From: Aureispira sp. CCB-E
Lineage (GTDB): Bacteria; Bacteroidota; Bacteroidia; Chitinophagales; Saprospiraceae
Length of the DNA stretch: 64,000 nt
Assembly (NCBI RefSeq): GCF_031326345.1
Contig: NZ_CP133671.1
Coordinates: forward strand, 1,364,001-1,428,000
Direction: 5' to 3'
The translations under genes and the position numbers were made by a program. Shown here one piece after another: positions 1-11,000 of this stretch (its first letter is position 1; every line of letters starts with the position of its first letter). The notes below the pieces were generated by a model. It was not told the DNA's origin, searched no databases, and worked only from the letters and a program-made list of their open reading frames with translations.

Positions 1-3000
1 CAAGTGGGACCAATAACATTTATCGGTGGAGCTCCAGCACTCTCTTTAGTAGAAGTTGGTGGTGCTACGGCACCTGAGCTGTGTGATACGATAGAACATA
101 CCATTCGAATCACCAATACTGCAAGCCCTACCAATCCAGCAGGCGGTTCGATTGCATTTGATGTGGCTATTGTTTTTGGTTTAGGTGCTAATAACGGTCC
201 TTTGGCAACATCAGCAGTAAATACGTTATGGGGAACGAATAGGAATGATACTAGGTACTGGGGCAACTTTAGGATAGGAACCAATACGGTTAGCGATTCT
301 GCTTTGTCGTATTATAACAATAGTGCCAATGATGCTGGTTTTGGAACGGCGTCTTTTTTGATTCAAGATCGATTGACCTTTGATCCTGATGGACCTGGGG
401 GCTTGGAAGATTTAGACAATGATGGATTTTATGATGATTTGGCTCCTGGAGCTTCTTTTGAAATATCGTTCGACTATTGGTTGTCGATTAGAGATAATTG
501 TGGAACTAGCAATTATTATAATTATGTAAGTTGGGAGCATAAATATTTTGATGTTTCTTTTAAAGATCAATGTCAGCAAGATAGAACACCTGTTCGCAGA
601 GACTTGGGATACCGCAATATTATTCGAAACTACCTCAATAGTACTTTTATAGCAACACCATCAGACGTGTTTGATGGGCAAGATTTTGTTGTTGGTATTA
701 TGCCTCATTTTTATAACAATGGGTATCAGTGTAGAGGAGAGTCTATGTTTACAGGCTCTCAAGTAAAGTGGTCAATTAGTTTAACGCTACCAAATGGAGT
801 GGATACTTCCAATGCGCTTAGCACAATTGCCAACCTAGATAGTGAATTGTTGCCATACAATCCTACGATTACAAAAGCTGGAAACGTAGTGACGTATACA
901 TTGGATCGATATGTATACGACACACTGCATTTTTCACTCAATTTCGATTGTTTGAGCTATACCGATCCTGCTGTCTTAAATATTCCTTATACGACTCATT
1001 ACTTTTGCGGAACACCTGGAGATACCTGTTTTTATAGAGAAGTACATTGTGGTACTTTATCCAATATGCTAACCCATTGTCCTAGCAATTGTAACGGACC
1101 GCTCATTTATTCCTTTGATGCCAGTCGAACTACGCCAGGTTATACCGACAATACTAAAACTGCATTCGTTACTTTAGATCCTGCAATACATAAAACAAAA
1201 TTTTATAACCCGTACGATACCATGTTGGTGCAAGCCAATGCTATTATTAAAGATACAGCTGTAGGTAGTCTGCTTTTAAATTTAAGCCTAACACCAAGTA
1301 GTGGAGGAACTGATTTTCTTACGTTTGTAGGAGGAGAGATTTTGATTAATGATGTATCATCTGGAACAGGATTTCAAAGCTTTGTACTGGATGGAATGCC
1401 CGCAAATCTGACAAGTGTAGGAGGACAAAATTATGAATACACCATGGATCTGTCCAAATACAAAGATTCTATTGGTGCGACTTATTTATTTGGAGGAGAT
1501 GTTGGTTCTAGTATCTATACAACAGATACGGTTTTAGTAAAGGCTCGATTTGTAGTTGGTGAAAATTTTGGAACACAGGTACCACATTCTATTACCCCAT
1601 TTAGGGCTAAGTTTTCGACGCTATTGAGTAATGGTACGGCAATGGCTTGTGATAGTTTGGGAGATATTGGGCAGTACGAGAAGGTGAGCTTTGGTTGGGG
1701 CGCCAATGGAACATATACGTTTAGCCATTGTAACGAAGTAACACCATTGATTTACTTTACACACAGCGCATTTACAGGAGATGATCATCCTAACGAGTAT
1801 AGACCGCCTTCTCATTGGGACTCTGTTAAATTTGTAATTCCAAATTATAGATATACTGGGACGCAATTTTCATGGTCCAATGCCCCTGGATTTACAATAT
1901 TACCCAATCGAATTAGTGGTGATACTGTGACAATGTATAGACCTACCACTGGTTATAGTGATCGAGATAAAAGAGGAACGTACTATCCTCCATTTAGAGC
2001 CAATATTATGGGGAACTGTGAGACACCAACGCTGCAAACTATGCAGGCTTGGAATTATTACAAGGAGTTTGCTTATCATCCAGACCCTACTGTACATCGA
2101 AATAGAGAGAATTATAGAACGGCAACGCTTCGGTTTATTCCACCTACTTGGTCTTTTCAGGCATTGACCCCAACCGTAAATGGTACACAAGATACCGTTT
2201 CTTGGGATATTGAGTTGTGTAATACAACAAGTAATGCTGATGTAGATTACAATTGGCTAACGATCCCTGCTCATGCCGATATTAAGGTAGAGGCAATTTA
2301 TAATATTACAACTGGGGCAGAGGTCGCAATTGCTTATACAGAATCCAACGACTCGATTATCGTAGAGTTGGGCGGTTTAAACCGAAATACGTGCCAAGAA
2401 TATCGAATCTATGCAACATATACAAATTGTTCGAATCAGGTATTGGCAGTGAATCATGGATGGGATTGTCAAGCTTATCCTTCGGATTATGAGTCGATTA
2501 CTAGCGCTTGTTATAGATCAATTGATCTATTTTTAGAGCCTCGTGCCTCAGAAGTTCAAGTTAATATTCTTACTCAGCCAGTGACACCACAAGATCTTTG
2601 TACCGATACTACCTATATCATTGAAATAAGCAGTGCTCAATTAGCAGACTTAAGAAATCCAATGCTTGATATAAGAGGAGTCACAGGGGTATCTTTTTCG
2701 AGAATAGGGGTAGAATATCCTAGAGGTTCTGGAAATATAGAAGTGTTAACACCAACAATAGCGGCTAATTTAGCCAATGTCAACCTTTCGAATCATACGA
2801 GGATAGCAGCTAACAACAATAGTATCAAAGGAACGGCCAATGCCGCCATTAATAACGAACGTTTTATTACTGTTTATTTAGACGTACAATTTACATGTGA
2901 TTTTTCACCCAATTCTTCGATGTCTTTTTCTGTACGAGGAAGCCAACCTTGTGGAAATCCTGCCGTGGGGAATGCAGTGAGGGTAAAAACCAATCAGATC

Positions 3001-4365
3001 GAAATCAATGGAGCTGTGGCACCATATAACGCATATACAGGAACTACCGTGTCTCCAAGCCCTATTCGAGTACAAGATTGTTCTGCAATGACAACAATTC
3101 GAATTCAAACAACAATTATTGGAGATACGACTACTTCTAATGATACAACAGAGGTCTTTTTGCCATTAGGAACCACATACGTTCCTGGCTCTTATAGTTG
3201 TAGTAGTAGTGCTTGTCCTAGTGGAATTTCTTTGGATACCACTAATGGAAGACCAAGGCTAGTTTTTCCATACCCATCGGGAATCACATCAGGTACTACA
3301 TTGGATTACACATTTGGAATAGAGGGATCTACTGGGTTCTGTTCTAACAATGAAGAGTTAGAAGTCAATAGTTACGTTGTTGCTGGGAATATAAATTGTC
3401 TAGGCACCCCTTGTGGTCCTGTTAAAATTATTACAGGAGAAGCGGATGAGTTGGCTATTGTCGAAAAACCAGATTTGGCGATTAGTAATTTGACTGGTCG
3501 TTCTTTTAGTACAGGCTCGACTCAAACTTATACTGTTTCTCAAGAGATTACCAATAATGGGTTAGATGCTCCAGCGGGGACAGCAGTTAGTTATTATTGT
3601 ATTGATGGAGCAGGCAATCCTATTGGAGCCTCTATCGGAAATGCCACGATATCAACTCCTATCGCTAATGGACAGACGATTCAAGAAACAACTAATTTTG
3701 TTGTTAACAGCTCTTATCCTTGTAGCAATAGAACAGGATTAGCAGCGATTATCCGTCCTAGTAATACACAGTGTATTTGTGCGGAATCTGCTACCAACTA
3801 TTCTGCCTTATTATTACCTGTAGAATTTATGATTTTTGAGGCAGAATTAATAGAAGAGCAAGATGCTTTATTGACTTGGAAAACAGAGGATCAGAATAAA
3901 AATGTACGATTTGAAGTAGAAAGAGCTTTGTCAAACAAGAGCAATGGTTTGGTTTATGAAAAAATTGCTACTGTCAATGGCAATAATACAAAAGAGTACA
4001 CACATACCGAACCTAACTTGGTCAGTGGAGTCCACTATTTCCGTATTAAAACTATAGATATTGATGGAACAATAAGTTATAGTTCTATTAAGGCATTAGT
4101 GGTAGAGCCTAAAGAGCAAGTTGTTGTTATTTATCCGAATCCGTCACAAGGCAAAGTTTGGATTGACATTACAGGCAAAGTTGGTTCAGAAAAAATGGAT
4201 ATAGAGGTGTTTAATAGCATTGGACAAAAAGTACACCATCGCTCGGTTGATAATGATTCTAGAATAAAAATGGATTTAAGTCACTTGCCAAGTGGTAGTT
4301 ATGTTGTAAAAGTAAGTAGTCCGTTTATACACAAAAACATTAAACTAACGATTTCAAAATCGTAA
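1..4365 (+). CDS. Giant secreted adhesin-like protein, T9SS type A sorting domain, 5' end outside window
   Basis: The reading frame is open from the first base, so the start and signal peptide lie upstream; 1454 codons are visible. Most of the protein is a series of beta-rich, Cys-containing extracellular modules of the kind found in DUF11/CARDB-like surface proteins, but I cannot name individual domains with confidence. The last ~80 residues form a T9SS type A sorting domain: a YPNPSQGKVWID segment, then IEVFNSIGQKV, then LPSGSYVVKV and a short basic tail. Just before it lies a fibronectin-like segment typical of T9SS cargo (ALLTWKTEDQNKNVRFEVER). Known for the family: the domain directs export through the type IX machinery and attachment to or release from the cell surface. 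The gene ends in front of a strong hairpin terminator at 4405. Function beyond a surface or secreted role is unknown. Confidence 0.85.
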   Translation, partial: QVGPITFIGGAPALSLVEVGGATAPELCDTIEHTIRITNTASPTNPAGGSIAFDVAIVFGLGANNGPLATSAVNTLWGTNRNDTRYWGNFRIGTNTVSDSALSYYNNSANDAGFGTASFLIQDRLTFDPDGPGGLEDLDNDGFYDDLAPGASFEISFDYWLSIRDNCGTSNYYNYVSWEHKYFDVSFKDQCQQDRTPVRRDLGYRNIIRNYLNSTFIATPSDVFDGQDFVVGIMPHFYNNGYQCRGESMFTGSQVKWSISLTLPNGVDTSNALSTIANLDSELLPYNPTITKAGNVVTYTLDRYVYDTLHFSLNFDCLSYTDPAVLNIPYTTHYFCGTPGDTCFYREVHCGTLSNMLTHCPSNCNGPLIYSFDASRTTPGYTDNTKTAFVTLDPAIHKTKFYNPYDTMLVQANAIIKDTAVGSLLLNLSLTPSSGGTDFLTFVGGEILINDVSSGTGFQSFVLDGMPANLTSVGGQNYEYTMDLSKYKDSIGATYLFGGDVGSSIYTTDTVLVKARFVVGENFGTQVPHSITPFRAKFSTLLSNGTAMACDSLGDIGQYEKVSFGWGANGTYTFSHCNEVTPLIYFTHSAFTGDDHPNEYRPPSHWDSVKFVIPNYRYTGTQFSWSNAPGFTILPNRISGDTVTMYRPTTGYSDRDKRGTYYPPFRANIMGNCETPTLQTMQAWNYYKEFAYHPDPTVHRNRENYRTATLRFIPPTWSFQALTPTVNGTQDTVSWDIELCNTTSNADVDYNWLTIPAHADIKVEAIYNITTGAEVAIAYTESNDSIIVELGGLNRNTCQEYRIYATYTNCSNQVLAVNHGWDCQAYPSDYESITSACYRSIDLFLEPRASEVQVNILTQPVTPQDLCTDTTYIIEISSAQLADLRNPMLDIRGVTGVSFSRIGVEYPRGSGNIEVLTPTIAANLANVNLSNHTRIAANNNSIKGTANAAINNERFITVYLDVQFTCDFSPNSSMSFSVRGSQPCGNPAVGNAVRVKTNQIEINGAVAPYNAYTGTTVSPSPIRVQDCSAMTTIRIQTTIIGDTTTSNDTTEVFLPLGTTYVPGSYSCSSSACPSGISLDTTNGRPRLVFPYPSGITSGTTLDYTFGIEGSTGFCSNNEELEVNSYVVAGNINCLGTPCGPVKIITGEADELAIVEKPDLAISNLTGRSFSTGSTQTYTVSQEITNNGLDAPAGTAVSYYCIDGAGNPIGASIGNATISTPIANGQTIQETTNFVVNSSYPCSNRTGLAAIIRPSNTQCICAESATNYSALLLPVEFMIFEAELIEEQDALLTWKTEDQNKNVRFEVERALSNKSNGLVYEKIATVNGNNTKEYTHTEPNLVSGVHYFRIKTIDIDGTISYSSIKALVVEPKEQVVVIYPNPSQGKVWIDITGKVGSEKMDIEVFNSIGQKVHHRSVDNDSRIKMDLSHLPSGSYVVKVSSPFIHKNIKLTISKS

Positions 4366-4404
4366 AAGTAATTTGTAGGAAATAGAATTTACTTTGGTTT
4401 AGAA

Positions 4405-4438
4405 TGCTGAGTATTAGTTGTTAATACTCAGCGTTTTT
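4405..4438 (+). terminator. Intrinsic terminator after the T9SS cargo gene
   Basis: An 11-bp perfect stem (GCTGAGTATTA with TAATACTCAGC, 5-nt loop) is followed by G and five T. It sits 40 bases after the stop codon of the T9SS gene. Confidence 0.8.
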
Positions 4439-4635
4439 GTTGAAGTATGCTCCTGAAATAAACCTGCTAAGAAACGAAGCATAGCTATTTTAGGACAAGA
4501 GATTGTGGATTGTTTGAAGGTAAAAATAGGGGTTTAATGGATTAAATTAACAGAGAGAAATATGAACTCCTTACACAAAAAGAAAAAAAAAGCGTAATGA
4601 ATTGGACAGATTCAGCTTTTTTTCATAAAAAAATG

Positions 4636-4643
4636 TATTTTTG
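4636..4643 (+). promoter_or_regulatory. Putative -7 promoter element TATTTTTG
   Basis: This matches the Bacteroidota -7 consensus TAnnTTTG. It lies in the 408-base gap (4366-4773) between the T9SS gene and the chaperone gene, about 130 bases before the start codon. I see no well-spaced -33 TTG, so the call rests on the -7 box only. Confidence 0.4.
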
Positions 4644-4722
4644 TGCCGTTTTCCTTTTTGGAAAAGAGTACTTAATACAAAAAGGAATAAATCAAACCAA
4701 TATTTAAAAAGAATCGTAAAAG

Positions 4723-4744
4723 GCGCTCAGAACAGTTCTGGCGC
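4723..4744 (+). other. 5'-UTR stem-loop upstream of the PpiD-like gene
   Basis: GCGC, a bulged T, then CAGAA pair with TTCTG-GCGC around a 3-base loop, giving nine base pairs. There is no T-run, so it is not a terminator. It ends 29 bases before the ATG at 4774, inside the probable untranslated leader, and could affect mRNA stability or translation. Confidence 0.4.
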
Positions 4745-4773
4745 ATCAAACAAGGTTAAAATACAGATAAAAG

Positions 4774-6948
4774 ATGGCTTTATTAGGGACAATTAGAAAC
4801 CGATTTGGTTGGGTGATGATGGCATTAGTTTTTGTTGGTGTCGCTTCATTTCTATTTATGGACATTAGTCCTGGCGCAAATACTGCTTCTGGTCGCTCAG
4901 CAACAGTTGGTTACGTCAATGGAGAGAAAGTTTCTAACGACTTGGTACAGGAGTATGCTTCTGATTACAAAGGAGCTGGATATCTTCAAGAAGAAATTCA
5001 AGCCCAAGTATGGGAGCGTATTGTTGGAGAAAAGTTATTGACTCAAAAAACAAATGAGGCAGGAATGTTGGTTACTCCTACTGAAATGGGAGATTTGTTC
5101 CTTAGTGAAGATCCTAGATTGTTAAGTCCTGTTGTTCAAAGCCGTCTAGCAGACCCTAAGACTAGACAAATCAATAGACCACAAATAAAGCAAATGATTG
5201 AACTGTATAAAAATACAGGTGCATTGATGCAACAAGCAGGTGGTAATAAGCAACAACAACAACAGTTGTTGGAGCAACAAAAAGAATGGTTGGCTTTGGA
5301 GAAAAGCGTTAAAACTAGAGCATTACAAGACAAATACTTTGTTGCTTTAGAAAAAGGTATTTACACACCTTCTTGGATGGTAGAAATGGAGAACAAACTT
5401 CAAGAAACAGGATATAACTTTGATTATGTGCGTATCCCTTACACTAGTATCAAAGACAAGGTAGAAGTATCTGAGCAAGAAATGAAAGAGTACATTTCTA
5501 ATCATGCTAGACAGTACAAGCGTAAAGCGACCGCTAATATCGAGTATGTTGTATTTGATGTGAAGCCAACAAGCGAAGATTCTATGTACTACTATACTTC
5601 AATGGAAGAGCGTGCTCAAGAATTGAGAGATGCGAAAACAACCAAAGAGGATTCAAGTGTTGTTTTGCAATACACTAGAGACTTTGCACCCAATTTCTAT
5701 ACTAGAACAGAAATGCCTGCACCTGCATCTATGATTGATTCCATTTTTGGAGCTGATGAAGGAACGGTATTTGGTCCTTATGTTGAAGGTCAAAAATACA
5801 AAGTGTTGAAGAAGGTGAAAGAGAAAAACTTGCCTGACTCGGTAAGAGCACGCCACATTTTGATTCGTGCAGAAGATCCTACTGCGGGACAAAATGCTAG
5901 AATCTTATTGGATTCTATCAAAAATGTCTTAGAAACTGATCCTACGGCTTCATTTGATTCTTTGGCAATGCAATTTAGCCAAGATGGTTCTAGCTCTAAA
6001 GGTGGTGATTTGGGATGGCAAGGAAAAGATGTTAGCTTTGTTCCTCAATTCAAAGAGTATATGTTCTATACTGGTGAAAAAGATAGCTTAGAAATACTTT
6101 ATACTCAATTTGGAGTACACTTAATTCAAATTACAGATACTAAATATGAGACCGATAGAGTTGGAATTCGTATTGCTGTATTAGAAGAGGCAATTATTCC
6201 TACAAGCAAAACTACAGAGACCAAAAAACGTGAAGCAGTTGAGTTCATTGCTAACAATAGAACCTTGGAAGAAATGAAAAAGGCAGCTAAAGAAAAAGGT
6301 TTGACCTTATCTCCTGCAACTGGTTTGGAAAAAGGTGCGTATGAAATTTCTGGTTTGGGCAAAAATTCTACTGCTGCTAGTATTATTACTTGGGCACATC
6401 TTCCTGAAACAAAAGCAGGAGAGGTTACTGGAAGTGCTTATGCGGTAGATAATGACGAATTGGGATATACAGAAAAATTTGTTGTTATGGGATTGTCTTC
6501 TAAAGTCGATGCAGGTTTGGCTACGATTGAGGATCCTCAAGTTCGTGCGGATGTTGAAACGATCTTGCGTAATAAGAAGAAAACAGAGGTTGTTAAAAAT
6601 AAATTGGGTACTCTAACTTCTTTGGATGCTATCGCTGGAGCATATGGCGTAATCAAACAAAGTGCAACCAATGTTCAGTACGGAAGTGCCAACGTAGGGA
6701 CAGATGGAACAGAACCTAAAGTAGCTGGTTTGGCTGCTAATACAGAGGTTGGTCAAATGTCTGGTGCTGTTGGTGGTAAAACAGGAGTATACATTGTACA
6801 AGTAACTAGCAGAAATGAGGCACCTCCAATTGCAAATGTAAAAACTGCTCGTGAAAAAGTAACAAGACGTATTTCTCAAGCGGTTTCTTCTGGAGTATAT
6901 GAAAATATCAAAGAAAATGCAGAGATAGTTGATGAGCGTATCAACTAA
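4774..6948 (+). CDS. PpiD/SurA-like periplasmic peptidyl-prolyl isomerase and chaperone
   Basis: 724 aa. One N-terminal transmembrane helix (about residues 11-30, WVMMALVFVGVASFLFMDI) anchors the protein in the inner membrane with the rest in the periplasm, as in PpiD. A SurA-N-like helical region (about 45-210, with a Gln-rich patch near 150-170) is followed by a parvulin-type rotamase domain around residues 355-455. That domain is marked by RARHILIR, the loop SSSKGGDLGWQGK and the final GVHLIQI. A second, more divergent rotamase-like or chaperone region fills the C-terminal third. Family role: assisting folding of secreted and outer-membrane proteins, fitting a genome that exports many T9SS proteins. 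It is a single-gene unit, with its own leader and a strong terminator right after the stop. Length is near that of Bacteroidota PpiD homologues. Whether the isomerase site is active cannot be judged here. Confidence 0.88.
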   Translation: MALLGTIRNRFGWVMMALVFVGVASFLFMDISPGANTASGRSATVGYVNGEKVSNDLVQEYASDYKGAGYLQEEIQAQVWERIVGEKLLTQKTNEAGMLVTPTEMGDLFLSEDPRLLSPVVQSRLADPKTRQINRPQIKQMIELYKNTGALMQQAGGNKQQQQQLLEQQKEWLALEKSVKTRALQDKYFVALEKGIYTPSWMVEMENKLQETGYNFDYVRIPYTSIKDKVEVSEQEMKEYISNHARQYKRKATANIEYVVFDVKPTSEDSMYYYTSMEERAQELRDAKTTKEDSSVVLQYTRDFAPNFYTRTEMPAPASMIDSIFGADEGTVFGPYVEGQKYKVLKKVKEKNLPDSVRARHILIRAEDPTAGQNARILLDSIKNVLETDPTASFDSLAMQFSQDGSSSKGGDLGWQGKDVSFVPQFKEYMFYTGEKDSLEILYTQFGVHLIQITDTKYETDRVGIRIAVLEEAIIPTSKTTETKKREAVEFIANNRTLEEMKKAAKEKGLTLSPATGLEKGAYEISGLGKNSTAASIITWAHLPETKAGEVTGSAYAVDNDELGYTEKFVVMGLSSKVDAGLATIEDPQVRADVETILRNKKKTEVVKNKLGTLTSLDAIAGAYGVIKQSATNVQYGSANVGTDGTEPKVAGLAANTEVGQMSGAVGGKTGVYIVQVTSRNEAPPIANVKTAREKVTRRISQAVSSGVYENIKENAEIVDERIN

Positions 6949-6970
6949 AATTGCTTCACTTCACTAGAAC

Positions 6971-7004
6971 AAAAAAAGCTGTGCCACTAGGCACAGCTTT
7001 TTTT
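6971..7004. terminator. Bidirectional intrinsic terminator
   Basis: GCTGTGCC and GGCACAGC form an 8-bp stem with a 4-base loop, flanked by a run of seven A on the left and seven T on the right. It can therefore serve both the chaperone gene (plus strand) and the convergent TPR gene (minus strand). Confidence 0.88.
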
Positions 7005-7067
7005 GTTGATAACATTATCATTATCATAATAAAAATGCTCTATGAAGAAAATCAAGCAAAATAAATT

Positions 7068-7817
7068 TTAATCTTGCTCTTGCATTTCTAACTCAAACTG
7101 AGCCGCTTCTACCAAGTGCGTAACATCTGCGCCTAAATCTTTTGCCCTTTTCAAGTCAGCTAGGGCTTTTTTAAATTCTTGAAACGTCATATAGAATGCT
7201 GCTCGTTCGGTATAAGCTTCGGTATATTCAGGATTTAGTTCAATCGCCTTAGTATAGTTTTGTTCTGCTGTTTTAAATTCTTCAGGACTAACATCTTGTT
7301 TGAATTTACCACAATGAAACTGATATTTGGCATTGTCAGGTTCGTGTTCAACTGCTTTTTTCATATCTGCCAATCGAGCTTTGTGATTGTGCAAATCATT
7401 GTATACCCAAGCACGAGCAGCGTATAATTTTGCAGACGTACCGTTTAATTGTAGCGCATTGGTATAACTAGCAATTGCTTCTGTGTATTTTTTTTGTCGT
7501 TTTTGATTGGTACCAATCATGTAATATATCTCTGGATTATCTGGTTGATACTTCAATGCTTTGGTACAATATTCAATAGATTGGTCGTGTGCTCCTTGGT
7601 TGAATGCCGTGAGGGAAGCGTTGTAATACGCAGTGCCAATGTTCGTATGTGCCTCTTTGTTTTTAGGATTGATGGCAAGACACTTTTCATAACATTCGAT
7701 AGCTTTGAGATAGTCACCCGAATTATGGGCTTTTACGCCATTATTATAATGCTCAATTTCTCCTTGAGCCAATAGCATGACTGGAACTAAAAATAAAAAG
7801 AGGAATAATGATTTCAT
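7068..7817 (-). CDS. Secreted TPR-repeat protein
   Basis: 249 aa. The N-terminus (MKSLFLFLFLVPVMLLAQG) is a signal peptide with an AQ-type cleavage site common in Bacteroidota. The rest is nearly all tetratricopeptide repeats of 34 residues, for example DYLKAIECYEKCLAINPKNKEAHTN-type units, five to six in number, ending at about residue 235. TPRs are protein-binding scaffolds, and no enzymatic domain is visible. It is convergent with the chaperone gene and shares its terminator. The helicase genes lie upstream on the same strand, separated by 186 bases that hold a dispersed repeat (7896). Exact partner and function unknown. Confidence 0.75.
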   Translation of the reverse strand: MKSLFLFLFLVPVMLLAQGEIEHYNNGVKAHNSGDYLKAIECYEKCLAINPKNKEAHTNIGTAYYNASLTAFNQGAHDQSIEYCTKALKYQPDNPEIYYMIGTNQKRQKKYTEAIASYTNALQLNGTSAKLYAARAWVYNDLHNHKARLADMKKAVEHEPDNAKYQFHCGKFKQDVSPEEFKTAEQNYTKAIELNPEYTEAYTERAAFYMTFQEFKKALADLKRAKDLGADVTHLVEAAQFELEMQEQD

Positions 7818-7895
7818 ATCTAGTTGTATTAATATATGTGATGTGAGAGGATACTCAATTATTTTAGGTCTAAAAAATTACTTTTATGAGTTTAA

Positions 7896-7920
7896 ATAGT
7901 AGCAGCGCAGCTAACTATTG
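7896..7920 (+). repeat. Dispersed intergenic repeat, copy a
   Basis: A 25-bp copy that I use as reference: AGTAGCAGCGCAGCTAACTA is its core. Near-identical copies occur at 54861, 34931 (inverted), 61415 and 20074 (inverted), all between genes. Confidence 0.65.
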
Positions 7921-8003
7921 TTTAAAATAATTCCAAAAAATATGCCTCTTTTAAGCGATAAGTCTATGTGTTTTGACATTCTAAACTGATTAATGAAAGA
8001 AAT

Positions 8004-11000
8004 TTATGCTTTGGGAGATTTTATCCACTCTAGCAATTGTTCCTTTGCCGTTTGAATATCGTCCCACCAATCTTTGGACCATATACGATGATAAATAAAA
8101 CCAAATTCGGTTAAATGATGTTCCCGAAACAAATCCCAACAATATGCCTCTTGGGACGCGGTTTGATGAAAGGTGTCAAAATCAAAAGCCCATGTTGGTT
8201 TTCCTGTTGCATCTTTAACCAACAAGGGAATCGTAAATCCTGCGTATTGATAATTCACCAAGACCCTATTAGGAAAATGCTGTTTTAAGAAATTTGCGAC
8301 TCGTTCCTTAAAAGCATTATCATTAGACCAATAGAGAGAGTCATCAAATAGAGCACTTGGAGAATGTTCTTGCAAAAGCTGTAAAATTGCCTTCCTAGAA
8401 GGATGATCTTCTTCATGCACGGCTTTGGCATAAGCTAAGTAAGCGTAAAAAACGGCTTTCCCGACATTCCCTTTTTCTTGAATAGCGGAGCGGTATTGTT
8501 CGTAATAATTGGAAGGAATTGACGTGAAAATAGCCAGTTTTTGCTTGGCTCTAGTAATAATAACATTCAGCAAGCGATAACCTTTTTGACGATTGATAGG
8601 ACCATAATTTTGTATAAAAGAACCATCTTCTCGAAGCCCAAAAGTGGTAGAAATAACTAAAATATCCCGTTCGTCTCCTTGTATGTTTTCCAAATTTTTA
8701 ACAAATAAACCATTCGTGAATAATTTTTGAAGTTGGGTGCGCTCTTTGCCATTTTGCACGCCTCGTTGTTGAATGCGTTCTAAAATAAGGTTGCGTTGAT
8801 GCATATTAAATGTTGCAATGCCAACAGAAGGACAAGAACTACCACGATGAGGTTGCGCTATTTGAATGATATAGTCAATAATTTGTTCCGCCTCTGTCGG
8901 ATTGGTATAGTTAAGGTAAGTGCCGTTAACAGCAAAAAAATCAATTGGCTTATAGGACTCTTGGTTTGGCATAGGAGCTAAGCGATTACTATAAAAAGCA
9001 GCATTCGAAAAATCGATCAAGTAAGGATGTTTAGAGCGGTAATGTACCTCCAAGAATGACTCTTTGTAATTTCCTTCTGCCAAGGCATACTCTAACAGTG
9101 ATTCCGTGTGACTTAGAAAATCAATGCTTTCTTTGACCAAAGTAGGAGTTGATACTTCTTCTTCCCAATCGTCGTTAATCAACGTAGTGTTGGATAAAAA
9201 ATAATCAGAAGGAGGCATTTGTTGACTATCTCCTGAGATAACCTTATAGCGTCCTCTAATCAATGCACAAAAGGTGTCCTCTAAACGCAATTGACTAGCC
9301 TCGTCAAATATAACTACGTCAAATAAATTCGGTTCTAGAGGCAAAATAGAAGAACAAACACTTGGACTAACCAATAGAACAGGAAAAAAACGAGTGAATA
9401 GTTGAGCATCAGTAGCTATTATTTTTCTAAGAGGCGTTCTCTTGCCACCAGTATGCCCTCGTTTGTTATACAAGCTGTGGAGTTTGATAGGTGCCTTCTC
9501 TTGGTGAAATCTTGCAACTGCTTGGCTTTGTTGTGCTCGCCAGTAACGCAAACTATGGGCAACCAATAGCTTTTTTAGTTCTTCCAAGTAATTTAAGAGG
9601 TGGTTTTTATGTTGGGTATAGTGTTGTTGATCAGGAATAGAGTTTTGGTGTTTTAACAAAAACGCATATAAGTACCAACTCGTAAAAGAAGCTTCCCAGT
9701 CGTGTGGTTGTACAAGAGCAAGAGCTTGATAGGCGGCTTGTTGTGCCGTTGAAAGTTGCTGCCAATACAGCCTAAAAGGATAATAAGCTTCAAAATTATT
9801 AAAAGCCCCTTGCAAGGTGATTACTTGTTGTTCCAATACTTCCAATTGAGTTTTTTGTTGACTCAAAATATTGTTCTTAAAACTAAATGTTGTTTCAAGG
9901 TGTTGGAAGGCATTAAAATTGACCTCAAATTGGTGCAAGTCCTCCGCAATGGTTGCTATAGTCGAAGCTAAAGGAATATAATTCAGAACGGTATCAATAC
10001 TGAGCTCTTGTATATGGTTGTTAAGTATAGGTGCTCGATTTAGATACCACTGTTGGGTCCAAATTCTGTATTGCTGAATAGTTTTGAGTACTTCTTGTTG
10101 CAACAAACTTTTTAGAGGTTGGGAACTAGGAAAGTTAACATCAAAATAATTGTATTGTTGATGCAATTGCATCAATTGCTGGTATTGATGATCTAAGCTT
10201 TCTAGAGTGTAGGTTGTATTGGATGTAGAGAAGTTGTCATCTAGCGTCAGAGACCATTCTTGATCCATGGAGGTTTTAACGTATTCGAAATTTGTTTGCC
10301 ACGCTTCTAATTGTGTTTCTAACGTTTTCCATTCTTCCAATTGCTCAACAAACAAGGTACTTTCTTTTTGAAACGGCAATTTTAAAAGTTGTTCTTGATT
10401 GTATTTTTGGGCATACTCTGCCAATTGTTGTACCCAAGTTTCAACTGTTGCTTCAAATTCTAAGGGCGCATAAAGGTGTTTTAACCTAAAATTAGTTTGA
10501 TAATTTTTAATAATAGGCAGACGGGTAGGATACCAAGTTTCTACTTTGGTTCGATAAGCTGTCAGGTGTTCTAAAATAGTATAATAATCCATTAATTGGC
10601 TAGGGCGACCCAAGCGGATGAAATCATGTTCAAAGTAGTTGTGTTGTGCATGAATTTGGCTCAAAGCTTCAAAAGACGTTCTAAACGTAATGTCTTGAGG
10701 CGTTTCTTCTGCGCTGTATTCATAACTATTAGCTGCCCAGTTCGTTTCATTCTTAGCAACAAACTCATCAATACCTATTTTTATTTTCTGAACATCACTT
10801 TCGATTTCTTCCAATTGATCAAAGCGATCCCTCAAGCGCAGACTTCTATACTTAAATTCCAAAGGAATCAATTTGTTGCGCAGTATTTTTGATCTAAAAT
10901 TACTAAGATGTTGGTTGATGCTTTGAGCTTGTTCCTTGTAGGGGACCGCTTTTAGGCTATATCTAGAATTGAGTTCTCTAACTTCTTTTTGTATGATACT

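Noticed and set aside
1900-2190. Antisense frames inside the T9SS gene
   Set aside because: They lie opposite a long well-formed reading frame, with unusual residue content and no start signals; shadows of the real gene.
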